DNA of 64,000 nucleotides. Origin: Pseudomonas fluorescens (GTDB taxonomy: Bacteria > Pseudomonadota > Gammaproteobacteria > Pseudomonadales > Pseudomonadaceae). Location: the NCBI RefSeq assembly GCF_000968015.1, contig NZ_LACH01000040.1, forward strand, positions 1-64,000, in the 5' to 3' direction. Numbering within the stretch: the first letter of the stretch is position 1; every line of letters begins with the position of its first letter. This document shows positions 43,661 to 52,191 of this stretch, in pieces. Both the position numbers and the translations under genes were made by a program. The notes under the pieces were generated by a model. That model did not search any database and was not told the DNA's origin. It was given only the letters and a program-made list of their open reading frames with translations.

Positions 43661-43735
43661 ATCGCGAGCAAGCTCGCTCCCACAGGGGACTCAAGTTCGC
43701 AACAGATCCAGTGTGGGAGCGAGCTTGCTCGCGAT
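43661..43735. repeat. REP pair (family I) inside the pqq operon
   Basis: ATCGCGAGCAAGCTCGCTCC and TGTGGGAGCGAGCTTGCTCG in inverted order between pqqB and pqqC, 11 bases after the pqqB stop. Confidence 0.88.
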
Positions 43736-43776
43736 GAGGCCAGAGCAGACACCGCACAGCTTCCAGGAGAACAGCA

Positions 43777-44529
43777 ATGACTGACCAAGCAATGACCCCC
43801 ACCGAATTCGAAGCGGCCCTGCGCGCCAAAGGCGCCTATTACCACATCCACCATCCATTCCACCAAGCCATGTACGCCGGCCGATCAACCCGCGAGCAGA
43901 TTCAAGGCTGGGTCGCCAATCGCTTCTATTACCAGGTCAACATTCCCCTGAAGGACGCCGCGATTCTCGCCAACTGCCCGGACCGCGACGTACGCCGGGA
44001 ATGGTTGCAACGGATACTCGATCACGACGGCGCACCCGGCAGCGAAGGCGGGATCGAAGCCTGGCTGCGGCTGGGCGAAGCGGTGGGGCTGGATCGCGAG
44101 CAAATCCTCTCGCAGGAATTGGTACTGCCCGGTGTGCGTTTCGCCGTGGACGCCTACGTCAACTTCGCCCGTCGCGCCTGTTGGCAGGAGGCCGCCAGCA
44201 GTTCGCTGACCGAGCTGTTTGCGCCACAAATCCATCAATCCCGGCTCGATGCCTGGCCGGCCCATTACCCGTGGATCGACGTCGGCGGTTACGACTATTT
44301 CCGTACTCGGCTGAGTCAGGCGCGACGGGATGTCGAGCACGGTTTGCGCATCACCCTGGCGCACTACGTCACGGTCGAAGGCCAGCAACGCATGCTGGAA
44401 ATCCTGCAATTCAAGCTCGACGTGCTGTGGAGCATGCTCGACGCCATGAGCATGGCCTACGAGCTGGAGCGTCCGCCGTATCACAGCGTCACCACGGAGC
44501 AGGTCTGGCATCGAGGGATTGCCCTGTGA
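43777..44529 (+). CDS. pqqC: PqqC, PQQ synthase
   Basis: A 250-residue all-helical oxidase that does the final ring closure and eight-electron oxidation to PQQ with O2. Conserved residues are in YYHIHHPFHQAMYAG (about 22-36), NRFYYQVNIPLKDAAIL (about 48-64) and the HYVTVEGQQRMLEIL segment near the C-terminus. No metal or flavin is used. The stop overlaps the pqqD GTG start (GTGA), which fits the close link of these two genes. Confidence 0.95.
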   Translation: MTDQAMTPTEFEAALRAKGAYYHIHHPFHQAMYAGRSTREQIQGWVANRFYYQVNIPLKDAAILANCPDRDVRREWLQRILDHDGAPGSEGGIEAWLRLGEAVGLDREQILSQELVLPGVRFAVDAYVNFARRACWQEAASSSLTELFAPQIHQSRLDAWPAHYPWIDVGGYDYFRTRLSQARRDVEHGLRITLAHYVTVEGQQRMLEILQFKLDVLWSMLDAMSMAYELERPPYHSVTTEQVWHRGIAL

Positions 44530-44798
44530 GCCTGATCAACCGCGAGCAATCACCGTCGCTGCGCCAGGGTTTTCGCCTGCAATGGGAACCCCGTCAGGAC
44601 TGTCACGTGCTGCTGTACCCCGAAGGCATGATCAAACTCAACACCAGTGCCGGGCAGATCCTCGATCTGGTGGACGGTCAGCGCAGCGTCGCGGCGATCA
44701 TTGATCGACTGTCTGAGAGTTTCCCCGGCGTACCGGGGATCGATGAAGATGTGCTGGCGTTTCTGGAGGTGGCCCATGCTCAATTCTGGATCGAATGA
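44526..44798 (+). CDS. pqqD: PqqD, PqqA-binding chaperone
   Basis: A 90-residue RRE-type peptide chaperone that binds PqqA and presents it to PqqE. Family marks are RQGFRLQWEPRQDCHVLLYP, EGMIKLNTSAGQILDLVDG and a C-terminal helix ending AHAQFWIE. The GTG start overlaps the pqqC stop, and its 3' end overlaps pqqE by 23 bases, so the three are translated in step. Confidence 0.95.
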   Translation: MSLINREQSPSLRQGFRLQWEPRQDCHVLLYPEGMIKLNTSAGQILDLVDGQRSVAAIIDRLSESFPGVPGIDEDVLAFLEVAHAQFWIE

Positions 44799-45918
44799 TT
44801 CGCGTCCGGGGCCGCCGCTGTGGCTGTTGGCGGAGTTGACCTATCGTTGCCCGCTGCAATGCCCGTATTGCTCCAACCCGCTGGACTTTGCCCAATCAGA
44901 CGAAGAGTTGAGCACCGAAGAATGGATCCGGGTGTTCCGCGAGGCCCGGGAAATGGGCGCCGCGCAACTGGGTTTTTCCGGCGGTGAGCCGTTGGTTCGC
45001 CAGGACCTGGCCGAGCTGATCAAGGCCGCCCGGGACATGGGTTACTACACCAACCTGATCACCTCGGGCATCGGCCTGACCGAGCAGAAAGTGCGCGATT
45101 TCAAGGTCGCGGGGCTGGACCATATCCAGATCAGCTTCCAGGCCGCCGACGAAGCGGTGAACAACATGCTCGCCGGTTCGCGCAAGGCCTTCGCCCAGAA
45201 ACTCGCGATGGCTCGTGCGGTGAAAGCCCAGGGCTACCCGATGGTGCTGAATTTCGTCACCCATCGGCACAACATCGACCAGATCGCGCAGATCATCGAC
45301 TTGTGCCTGGAACTGGAAGCGGATTTCGTCGAATTGGCGACGTGCCAGTTCTACGGCTGGGCCGAGCTCAACCGCGTCGGCCTGTTGCCCACGCGCGAAC
45401 AATTGCAGCGTGCCGAGCGCATCACCCACTCATACCGCGAGCGTCTTGAAGCGCAGGGCCACCCGTGCAAGCTGATCTTCGTCACCCCGGATTACTACGA
45501 GGAACGCCCCAAGACCTGCATGAACGGCTGGGCCAATCTGTTTCTCGACATCACCCCCGACGGCACGGCGTTGCCTTGCCACAGCGCCCGACAGTTGCCG
45601 GTGCAGTTCCCCAACGTGCGCGAGCACAGTATCGAGCACATCTGGACTGATTCTTTCGGTTTCAATCGCTTTCGTGGCGATGACTGGATGAAGGAGCCGT
45701 GCCGCTCCTGCGATGAAAAGCACAAGGACCTGGGCGGCTGCCGCTGCCAGGCATTCATGCTGACCGGCGACGCCGCCAACGCGGACCCGGTGTGCAGCAA
45801 GTCACCGCACCACGGTGTGATTCTCAAGGCCCGCGAGGAAGCCGAGGCACCGGGGCTGGGCATGGAACACCTGACGTTGCGTAACGAGAAGGCTTCGCGA
45901 CTGATCTACCGCGGGTAA
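44776..45918 (+). CDS. pqqE: PqqE, radical SAM PqqA Glu-Tyr cross-linking enzyme
   Basis: A 380-residue radical SAM enzyme that joins Glu and Tyr of PqqA. The SAM-cluster cysteines lie in CPLQCPYC (25, 29, 32). The C-terminal SPASM domain holds auxiliary cluster cysteines (CMNGW, ALPCHSARQ, CRSCDEKHKDLGGC). The start at 44776 has GGAGGT 5 bases upstream and lies inside pqqD. No pqqF peptidase gene follows in the window; it may be elsewhere. Confidence 0.95.
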   Translation: MLNSGSNDSRPGPPLWLLAELTYRCPLQCPYCSNPLDFAQSDEELSTEEWIRVFREAREMGAAQLGFSGGEPLVRQDLAELIKAARDMGYYTNLITSGIGLTEQKVRDFKVAGLDHIQISFQAADEAVNNMLAGSRKAFAQKLAMARAVKAQGYPMVLNFVTHRHNIDQIAQIIDLCLELEADFVELATCQFYGWAELNRVGLLPTREQLQRAERITHSYRERLEAQGHPCKLIFVTPDYYEERPKTCMNGWANLFLDITPDGTALPCHSARQLPVQFPNVREHSIEHIWTDSFGFNRFRGDDWMKEPCRSCDEKHKDLGGCRCQAFMLTGDAANADPVCSKSPHHGVILKAREEAEAPGLGMEHLTLRNEKASRLIYRG

Positions 45919-45948
45919 ATCGGGAGGTGCGTCCGACGCAAATCCCCT

Positions 45949-46049
45949 GTGGGAGCGAGCTTGCTCGCGATAGCGGAGTGTCAGGCAACATCAACATCAA
46001 CATCAATGTCGACTGGAAGACAGTCATCGCGAGCAAGCTCGCTCCCACA
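45949..46049. repeat. REP pair (family I)
   Basis: TGTGGGAGCGAGCTTGCTCG and ATCGCGAGCAAGCTCGCTCC in inverted order after pqqE; the spacer contains a short ATCAAC tandem repeat (near 45990). Confidence 0.88.
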
Positions 46050-46174
46050 GGGAATCTCTAGTGAATTCAAGATTTGAGTACGCCCCTGTCTGCTACCCAT
46101 TGGTCTGATTGCATTCACCGACGGATGCTTTAGTGTGGACATTACCTTCCAAAACAATAAAAACAGGCTTTCCA

Positions 46175-47338
46175 ATGAGCCAGAGTCTCAGCCAGCTGCG
46201 TAAATTCGTTTCGCCTGAAATCATCTTTGGTGCCGGCTGCCGGCACAACGTCGGCAATTGCGCCAAAACCTTTGGTGCCCGCAAGGTGCTGTTGGTCAGC
46301 GATCCCGGTGTGATTGCCGCCGGTTGGGTCGCCGATGTCGAGGCCAGCCTGCAAGCCCAGGGCATCGAGTACGTCCTGTACAGCGCGGTCTCGCCCAACC
46401 CTCGGGTCGAAGAAGTGATGCTCGGCGCGGACCTGTACCGGGAAAACCATTGCGATGTGATCGTGGCCGTCGGTGGCGGCAGCCCGATGGATTGCGGCAA
46501 AGGCATCGGCATTGTCGTCGCCCATGGGCGCAGCATCCTCGAGTTCGAAGGCGTGGACACCATCCGTGTCCCGAGCCCGCCGTTGATCCTGATTCCGACC
46601 ACCGCCGGGACCTCGGCCGATGTCTCGCAATTCGTGATCATCTCCAACCAGCAAGAACGCATGAAGTTCTCCATCGTCAGTAAGGCGGTGGTGCCGGACG
46701 TGTCGCTGATCGACCCGGAAACCACGTTGAGCATGGACCCGTTCCTGTCGGCCTGTACCGGCATTGATGCGTTGGTGCATGCCATCGAAGCGTTTGTTTC
46801 CACCGGTCACGGGCCGTTGACCGATCCCCATGCGCTGGAGGCGATGCGCCTGATCAACGGCAACCTGGTGCAGATGATCGCCAACCCGAACGACATCGCC
46901 CTGCGCGAGAAAATCATGCTCGGCAGCATGCAGGCCGGGCTGGCGTTCTCCAACGCGATCCTCGGCGCGGTGCACGCCATGTCTCACAGCCTGGGTGGCT
47001 TTCTCGACTTGCCTCATGGGCTGTGCAACGCGGTGCTGGTGGAACACGTGGTGGCGTTCAACTACAGCTCCGCACCGGAGCGCTTCAAGGTGATCGCCGA
47101 GACCTTTGGCATCGATTGCCGTGGCTTGAATCACCGGCAGATTTGCGGGCGTCTGGTCGAACACCTGATCGCCCTGAAGCACGCCATCGGCTTCCACGAA
47201 ACCCTCGGACTGCACGGGGTCAGCACCGCGGACATTCCGTTCCTGTCGCAACACGCCATGCACGACCCGTGCATCCTGACCAACCCGCGCGAGTCCAGTC
47301 AGCGTGATGTCGAGGTCGTCTATGGCGAAGCCCTCTGA
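46175..47338 (+). CDS. ercA: ErcA, iron-containing alcohol dehydrogenase
   Basis: A 387-residue group III Fe-dependent alcohol dehydrogenase. NAD-site GGGSPMDCGKG is near residue 100, then PTTAGTSADVSQ. The metal ligands Asp and His lie in TGIDALVHAIEAFVS, HAMSHSLGG and DLPHGLCNA. Next to ercS and pqqABCDE it matches P. aeruginosa ErcA (PA1991), which takes part in control of ethanol oxidation more than in bulk catabolism. The ribosome site is weak (AGG). It overlaps ercS by 17 bases. Confidence 0.9.
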   Translation: MSQSLSQLRKFVSPEIIFGAGCRHNVGNCAKTFGARKVLLVSDPGVIAAGWVADVEASLQAQGIEYVLYSAVSPNPRVEEVMLGADLYRENHCDVIVAVGGGSPMDCGKGIGIVVAHGRSILEFEGVDTIRVPSPPLILIPTTAGTSADVSQFVIISNQQERMKFSIVSKAVVPDVSLIDPETTLSMDPFLSACTGIDALVHAIEAFVSTGHGPLTDPHALEAMRLINGNLVQMIANPNDIALREKIMLGSMQAGLAFSNAILGAVHAMSHSLGGFLDLPHGLCNAVLVEHVVAFNYSSAPERFKVIAETFGIDCRGLNHRQICGRLVEHLIALKHAIGFHETLGLHGVSTADIPFLSQHAMHDPCILTNPRESSQRDVEVVYGEAL

Positions 47339-49055
47339 CGAACAGCAACGGGCGCTGGCGGGGTTACTGGGATTAGGCAGCCACTCGGCGCGCAAGAGTC
47401 ATTACCCGGAACTGGCCGCGCGCCTCGACGAACTGGAAGCCGAGCGCAATCGCTATAAATGGCTGTTCGAAAACGCCGTCCACGGGATCTTCCAGGCCAG
47501 CCTCCTGGAAGGCATGCGCGCCGCCAACCCGGCACTGGCGCGGATGCTCGGCTATCAGGACCCTCAGGAGGTACTGTTTTCGCTGGCCGATCTGGCGAGC
47601 AATCTGTTTGTCGGCGGCGCTCAAGAGCTGGAAAACATCGGTGAACTGCTCAAGCGCGAGCGCAGCCTGCTTGGTTACGAAACCCAATTGCGACGCAAGG
47701 ATGGCAGCAGCCTCGACGTGCTGATGAACCTGTTGCTCAAGCCCGATCAGGAAGGGCTGGTAGAGGGTTTTGTCGCCGACATCACCGAGCGCAAACTCGC
47801 CCAGCAGCGCCTGCAGCAACTCAACGACGAACTGGAGCAGCGCGTCACCGCGCGCACCGACGAGTTGCTGGAAGCCAACCGCAACCTGCAACAGCAGATC
47901 ACCCAGCGTAAACAGATTGCCCAGGCCTTGCGCGATGCCCGGGACGCCGCCGAGGCCGCCAATCGCAGCAAGGACAAATACCTCGCCGCCGCCAGTCATG
48001 ACCTGCTGCAACCGCTGAATGCCGCGCGTTTGCTGATCTCCACCTTGCGCGAGCGCAAGCTGCCCGATGTCGAGCAAGTGCTGGTGGAGCGCACGCACCA
48101 GGCGCTGGAAGGGGCGGAGGATTTGCTCACCGATTTGCTGGATATTTCCCGGCTCGATCAGGCGGCGGTCAAACCGGACATTGCGCTGTACCGCCTCGAC
48201 GAATTGCTCGCGCCGCTGGTGTCGGAGTTCCAGTCAGTGGCCCAAGCCGCAGGGTTGAACCTGCGGGTGCACATGGGCGATTACGCCATCAGCACCGACT
48301 TGCGCCTGATGACGCGGATTCTGCGCAACTTCCTCAGTAACGCCTGCCGCTACACCGACGAGGGCAGCATCCTGCTGGGTGCCCGACGCCGGGGTGAGAT
48401 GCTGCGCCTGGAAGTCTGGGACACCGGGCGCGGGATTGCGGCGGATCGACTGGATTCGATTTTCCTCGAGTTCAACCAACTGGACGTCGGACGCGCCGCC
48501 GACCGCAAGGGTGTGGGCCTGGGGTTGGCCATCGTTGAACGCATCGCCAAGATCCTCGGCTATAAAGTCGGGGTTCATTCGCTGCCGGGACGCGGTTCGA
48601 TGTTCAGCATCGAGGTGCCGATTTCCCATGAGGTTCCGCTACCGATCAGTCAGGCCGCACCACTGCCGGGCACCGGAAATCCATTGCCGGGCCGGCGTTT
48701 GCTGGTGCTGGACAACGAAGTGAGCATCCTCGAAAGCATGAGCGCGCTGCTCGGGCAATGGGGCTGCGAAGTGGTGACGGCCACCGATGAATTCTCCGCA
48801 CTGGCGGCCTTGCAGGGGCGACCGCCGGAACTGATTCTGGCGGACTACCACCTCGATCACGGGGTGGTGGGTTGTGATGTGGTCAGGCATTTGCGCGAGC
48901 ATTACCACCAGGCGATTCCGGCGGTCATCATCACCGCAGACCGCACGGATCAATGTCGGCGCTCATTGCTGAAACTCGACGCACCGCTGCTGAACAAACC
49001 GGTAAAACCCGGCAAGTTGCGTGCGGTGCTGAGTCAGTTGCTGGGGGAGCGATAG
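47322..49055 (+). CDS. ercS: ErcS, PAS hybrid sensor histidine kinase
   Basis: A 577-residue cytoplasmic hybrid kinase. One PAS domain (about 37-150) is followed by a coiled coil (about 152-215), HisKA with LAAASHDLLQPLNAARLL, HATPase_c with KGVGLGLAIVERIAKILG, and a receiver (about 455-570) with the phospho-Asp in LILADYHLDH. It shares order and motif type with ErcS' but has a single PAS domain. The chosen start has GAGG 6 bases upstream and lies inside ercA, so the pair is coupled. Part of the Era/Erb/Erc ethanol cascade. Confidence 0.88.
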   Translation: MAKPSDEQQRALAGLLGLGSHSARKSHYPELAARLDELEAERNRYKWLFENAVHGIFQASLLEGMRAANPALARMLGYQDPQEVLFSLADLASNLFVGGAQELENIGELLKRERSLLGYETQLRRKDGSSLDVLMNLLLKPDQEGLVEGFVADITERKLAQQRLQQLNDELEQRVTARTDELLEANRNLQQQITQRKQIAQALRDARDAAEAANRSKDKYLAAASHDLLQPLNAARLLISTLRERKLPDVEQVLVERTHQALEGAEDLLTDLLDISRLDQAAVKPDIALYRLDELLAPLVSEFQSVAQAAGLNLRVHMGDYAISTDLRLMTRILRNFLSNACRYTDEGSILLGARRRGEMLRLEVWDTGRGIAADRLDSIFLEFNQLDVGRAADRKGVGLGLAIVERIAKILGYKVGVHSLPGRGSMFSIEVPISHEVPLPISQAAPLPGTGNPLPGRRLLVLDNEVSILESMSALLGQWGCEVVTATDEFSALAALQGRPPELILADYHLDHGVVGCDVVRHLREHYHQAIPAVIITADRTDQCRRSLLKLDAPLLNKPVKPGKLRAVLSQLLGER

Positions 49056-49909
49056 TGCAGGCTGAAACCGAGCTCGGCTGACTCGCCTTGCTCCAGCAAT
49101 CGCAACCCCGGACGACCGGGCAGGTGATGCGCGTTGACAGGGTGGCTCACCGGCTCGATACAGAAAAAATCCAGGCCCACCGGACAGTAGAGCAGGAAGT
49201 AATCGCTGCCGGTGGCGCGGCATTCCAGCTCATAGCCCAACGCTGGCTGACGGATCAGGCAGTGACCGTCCCATTCGCAGAAGCCGTTGTCGACCAATGT
49301 CTCGGGTAACACTTTGCTTGACTGGAAATCCCATTCGGCCGGCAACGCACTGAGGTGTGTCGGCAGTTTGCTCCCGTCACACAACCAGACTTGCCGGGCT
49401 TGCGCCAGCAACTGGGTGCCCGTGGTACGCGGAAAGTAAGGATGCAAACCCAGCCCATGCCAGGCAGGACGTTTGGCCAGATGGGTGACCTTAAGATCAA
49501 TGCTCAGCTTGCCGTCGCTCAGGTGGAATCGTTGCCGGGCGCGATAGGCGAAGGGCGTGGTGCTGTCGAGTTGCAGGATGACTTCATCGTGCGTCTGCGA
49601 AACCACCTGCCACGGCTGTTGCCAGGCGCTGCCGTGAATCGGCAGGGGATCGGTGAGGCTGTTGGGTGTCAGCGCCAGCCAGCCATCGGGGCATTCAAAG
49701 CCGCCTTCGGCAATGCGGTTTGACCACGGCGCCAAGGGGAAACACCCGAGCTTGCCCGGCAGGCCAGTGTTCAGCGCGTGAGCATCGCTGTGGCGCAGCA
49801 GCGGCAAACCCGTGCCGCGCACGCTCCAGTTGACGATGCTGCCGCCGAGTTGCGGGGCGAGGGTGAGGTGGGTGAATTCGTCTTCAAGGTTCAGCAACAT
49901 TGGCGTCAT
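49034..49909 (-). CDS. Aldose 1-epimerase (mutarotase) family protein
   Basis: A 291-residue galactose mutarotase-like protein, probably cytoplasmic. Family marks are LGCFPLAPWSNRIAEGGF, the catalytic His in GLGLHPYFPR, and the late Glu in IEPVSHPVNAHH. It interconverts alpha and beta sugar anomers. It lies at the head of a leftward sugar-acid group (lactonase, uronate dehydrogenase, porin), so it may supply the right anomer of uronic acids. Its end overlaps the convergent ercS end by 22 bases. No clear ribosome site is visible; a second ATG is at 49900. Confidence 0.85.
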   Translation of the reverse strand: MTPMLLNLEDEFTHLTLAPQLGGSIVNWSVRGTGLPLLRHSDAHALNTGLPGKLGCFPLAPWSNRIAEGGFECPDGWLALTPNSLTDPLPIHGSAWQQPWQVVSQTHDEVILQLDSTTPFAYRARQRFHLSDGKLSIDLKVTHLAKRPAWHGLGLHPYFPRTTGTQLLAQARQVWLCDGSKLPTHLSALPAEWDFQSSKVLPETLVDNGFCEWDGHCLIRQPALGYELECRATGSDYFLLYCPVGLDFFCIEPVSHPVNAHHLPGRPGLRLLEQGESAELGFSLHYRSPSN

Positions 49910-49946
49910 TTCAATTGAACTCTGATGTAAGAACACCGCTGAGCCC

Positions 49947-50079
49947 TGTAGCAGCTGGCGAAGCCTGCGTTCGGCTGCGCAGCAGTCGTGAATCCGGTGA
50001 ATGCGATTTTCCTGATACACCGCGCCGTATGGTTTTACGACTGCTGCGCAGCCGAACGCAGGCTTCGCCAGCTGCTATA
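49947..50079. repeat. Family III inverted repeat
   Basis: TGTAGCAGCTGGCGAAGCCT at the left and AGGCTTCGCCAGCTGCTATA at the right, with inner GCGTTCGGCTGCGCAGCAGT also inverted. Arms are about 42 bases. The right end overlaps the stop codon of the SMP-30 gene. Confidence 0.87.
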
Positions 50080-50971
50080 TGGGTTCATCCTTGAACAATG
50101 GCTCCGGCAAACCTTTCACCCCGGGATTGAGGGCGAACACACCGCCGGCCAGCGACTGTTCGTCATGGTCGTCGCCGGGGCGGATCGAGGTCACGAACAG
50201 TGTGTCCAGACGACTGCCGCCGAAGGCGCACATGCTCGGTTTTTTCACAGGTACGGCGAGGGAACGGTCCAGTCGGCCGTCGGGAGTGAAACGGTGAATC
50301 AGCCCGGCGTCGTTGCCGCAGATCCAGTAGCAACCGTCGGCATCGACCGCCGCGCCATCGGGGCGGCCGGGGAACTGAGTCATGTCGACGAACAGTCGGC
50401 GGTTGGACGGCGTGCCGCTGTCGATGTCGTAATCAAAGGCCCAGATTTGCTGGACCAGGGGATGAGAGTCAGACAGGTACATCGTTCGCCCGTCCGGGCT
50501 GAAACCCAAGCCGTTGGGCACGATAAACCCACTGAGTTGCGCTTCGAGTGGCCCGCGTTGACCGGCGCTGTAGCGATACAGCGTGCCGTCGGCAGCGTTG
50601 GCGCCCATGTTCAGCACCATGCTGCCGGCCCAGAAGCGCCCCTGACGATCGCAGCGACCATCGTTGAGGCGCATATCCGGGCGGGCGTGTTCGACCGGAG
50701 CCAGGAGGTTGCTGTCGAGGCTGCCATCGTTATGCGGGTGCAGATGAAAGAACCCGCTTTCCATCCCGGCAACCCAGCCACCGTTGCTGTGACGTGCAAT
50801 GCAGGCGAGCATCTGCGGTGCTGTCCAGGCATGGACATGGCCGGTTTCGGCGCTCCAGCGCTGAAGTCCGCCGGCAGGAATATCAACCCAATACAGGGCG
50901 TTTTCCTCGGGGACCCAGACCGGGCATTCACCGACTGCGTTGCGGGCATCGACAATCAATTCGGCTTGCAT
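50075..50971 (-). CDS. SMP-30/gluconolactonase (LRE) family sugar lactonase
   Basis: A 298-residue six-bladed propeller lactonase. Marks are AVGECPVWVPEENALYWVDI, the metal-site RLNDGRCDRQGRFWAGSM, and FIVPNGLGFSPDGRTMYLSD. Next to uronate dehydrogenase, whose product is an aldaro-1,5-lactone, it would open that lactone to glucarate or galactarate. The last codons and stop (TAG) lie in the arm of a family III repeat, so the C-terminus may have been reshaped by the repeat. Confidence 0.88.
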   Translation of the reverse strand: MQAELIVDARNAVGECPVWVPEENALYWVDIPAGGLQRWSAETGHVHAWTAPQMLACIARHSNGGWVAGMESGFFHLHPHNDGSLDSNLLAPVEHARPDMRLNDGRCDRQGRFWAGSMVLNMGANAADGTLYRYSAGQRGPLEAQLSGFIVPNGLGFSPDGRTMYLSDSHPLVQQIWAFDYDIDSGTPSNRRLFVDMTQFPGRPDGAAVDADGCYWICGNDAGLIHRFTPDGRLDRSLAVPVKKPSMCAFGGSRLDTLFVTSIRPGDDHDEQSLAGGVFALNPGVKGLPEPLFKDEPI

Positions 50972-51024
50972 GACAACTCATCCCCTCGGGTTTTTGTTGT
51001 TGGGATCAAGTGAGGTACGCGGGT

Positions 51025-51849
51025 TCAGTCGCCAAACGGGCCGGACGCGACAAACGCACCCCCCTGGTAGACCCGAGCCGGGTCATCAGCGGCCGGCATC
51101 GGTTGGGCTTCGACTTTTTCGCGGAACTCTTCGGAGCTGTCCTGGGGCTTGTAACCCAGGCTGGCCGCGAAACGGTTGTCCCACCAGACGTTCTTGTTAT
51201 CGGACACGCCGTAGACCACGGTATGGCCGACGTTCGGCGCGTATAACGCGCATTCGAGCAGTTGGGTCAGGTCACCGAAGCTCAGCCAGGTGCTCATCAT
51301 CCGGCGGTTTTGCGGTTCCGGGAACGAAGAGCCGATGCGCACGCTGACGGTCTCGATGCCGTAGCGATCGAAGTAGAAACTGGCCATGTCTTCGCCGTAG
51401 GACTTGGACAAGCCGTAGTAGCTGTCCGGGCGGCGAGGGGAGTGAGCGTCGATGACTTCATCCTGCTTATAGAAGCCGATCACGTGGTTGGAACTGGCGA
51501 AAATCACCCGTTTCACGCCATGGCGGCGAGCGGCTTCGTAGATGTGGAACACACCGCAGATGTTGGCGCCGAGGATGTCTTCGAACGAGTGTTCCGTCGA
51601 CACGCCACCGAAGTGCAGGATCGCGTCCACACCTTCAACCAGCTGATGGACTGCTTGTTTGTCTGCCAGGTCGCAAGGCACGACTTCTTCACGGTCATCG
51701 ATGGCCGGGGCAATGTCGGCGATGTCCGACAGGCGAATCACGTTGGCGTAGGGGCGCAGGCGTTCGCGCAGGACTTTGCCGAGGCCACCGGCGGCACCGG
51801 TCAGGAGGAGACGATTGAAAGGAGCGCGGGCTTGGGTAGTGATGGTCAT
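51025..51849 (-). CDS. udh: Uronate dehydrogenase (NAD+)
   Basis: A 274-residue extended short-chain dehydrogenase. NAD motif TGAAGGLGKVL lies near residue 18, and the catalytic Tyr-x3-Lys in DSYYGLSKSYGED near 135-147. Length and the HFGGVSTEHSFEDIL stretch match Pseudomonas uronate dehydrogenase, which oxidises galacturonate and glucuronate to aldarolactones. The start at 51849 has AGGGA upstream. An operator-like palindrome lies 45 bases before it. The lactonase gene follows 53 bases downstream. Confidence 0.9.
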   Translation of the reverse strand: MTITTQARAPFNRLLLTGAAGGLGKVLRERLRPYANVIRLSDIADIAPAIDDREEVVPCDLADKQAVHQLVEGVDAILHFGGVSTEHSFEDILGANICGVFHIYEAARRHGVKRVIFASSNHVIGFYKQDEVIDAHSPRRPDSYYGLSKSYGEDMASFYFDRYGIETVSVRIGSSFPEPQNRRMMSTWLSFGDLTQLLECALYAPNVGHTVVYGVSDNKNVWWDNRFAASLGYKPQDSSEEFREKVEAQPMPAADDPARVYQGGAFVASGPFGD

Positions 51850-51893
51850 GGAAGTCCCTGAACAAGCAGTCATTGTTATTGAATTTGTTGTGG

Positions 51894-51906
51894 GTTGTCG
51901 TACGAC
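51894..51906. promoter_or_regulatory. Candidate GntR-type operator before udh
   Basis: GTTGTCGTACGAC contains the perfect 10-base palindrome GTCGTACGAC (51897-51906). Variants of it lie before the OprD-type porin gene. Confidence 0.55.
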
Positions 51907-51992
51907 TGGGTCGAAGTATCGTTAGCCTTTCTGGTGGTTGTCAACGACACATCAATTGAAATTGACAAAGGGTCAGGCAGCCCCACGATCGA

Positions 51993-52139
51993 TGTAGCAG
52001 CTGGCGAAGCCTGCGTTCGGCTGCGGAGCAGTCGTAAAATCAGCTGACGCGGTGAATCAGGAAAATCACGTGCGCAGGGTTTACGACTGCTCCGTCCGAA
52101 CGCGGCCCGAACCGAACGCAGGCTTCGCCAGCTGCTACA
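51993..52139. repeat. Family III inverted repeat
   Basis: TGTAGCAGCTGGCGAAGCCT at the left and AGGCTTCGCCAGCTGCTACA at the right. The right half has an extra partial copy of CCGAACGC, so the inner stem is imperfect. Lies between udh and the porin gene. Confidence 0.85.
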
Positions 52140-52191
52140 AGGAGTGAGTTGTGGCACAAATCTGGGATTCAACCTTGTCGTAATACCCGTC

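Noticed and set aside
45985..46012. Short ATCAAC tandem repeat as a CRISPR or regulatory array
   Set aside because: Only a few 6-base units inside a REP spacer, no spacers or cas genes.
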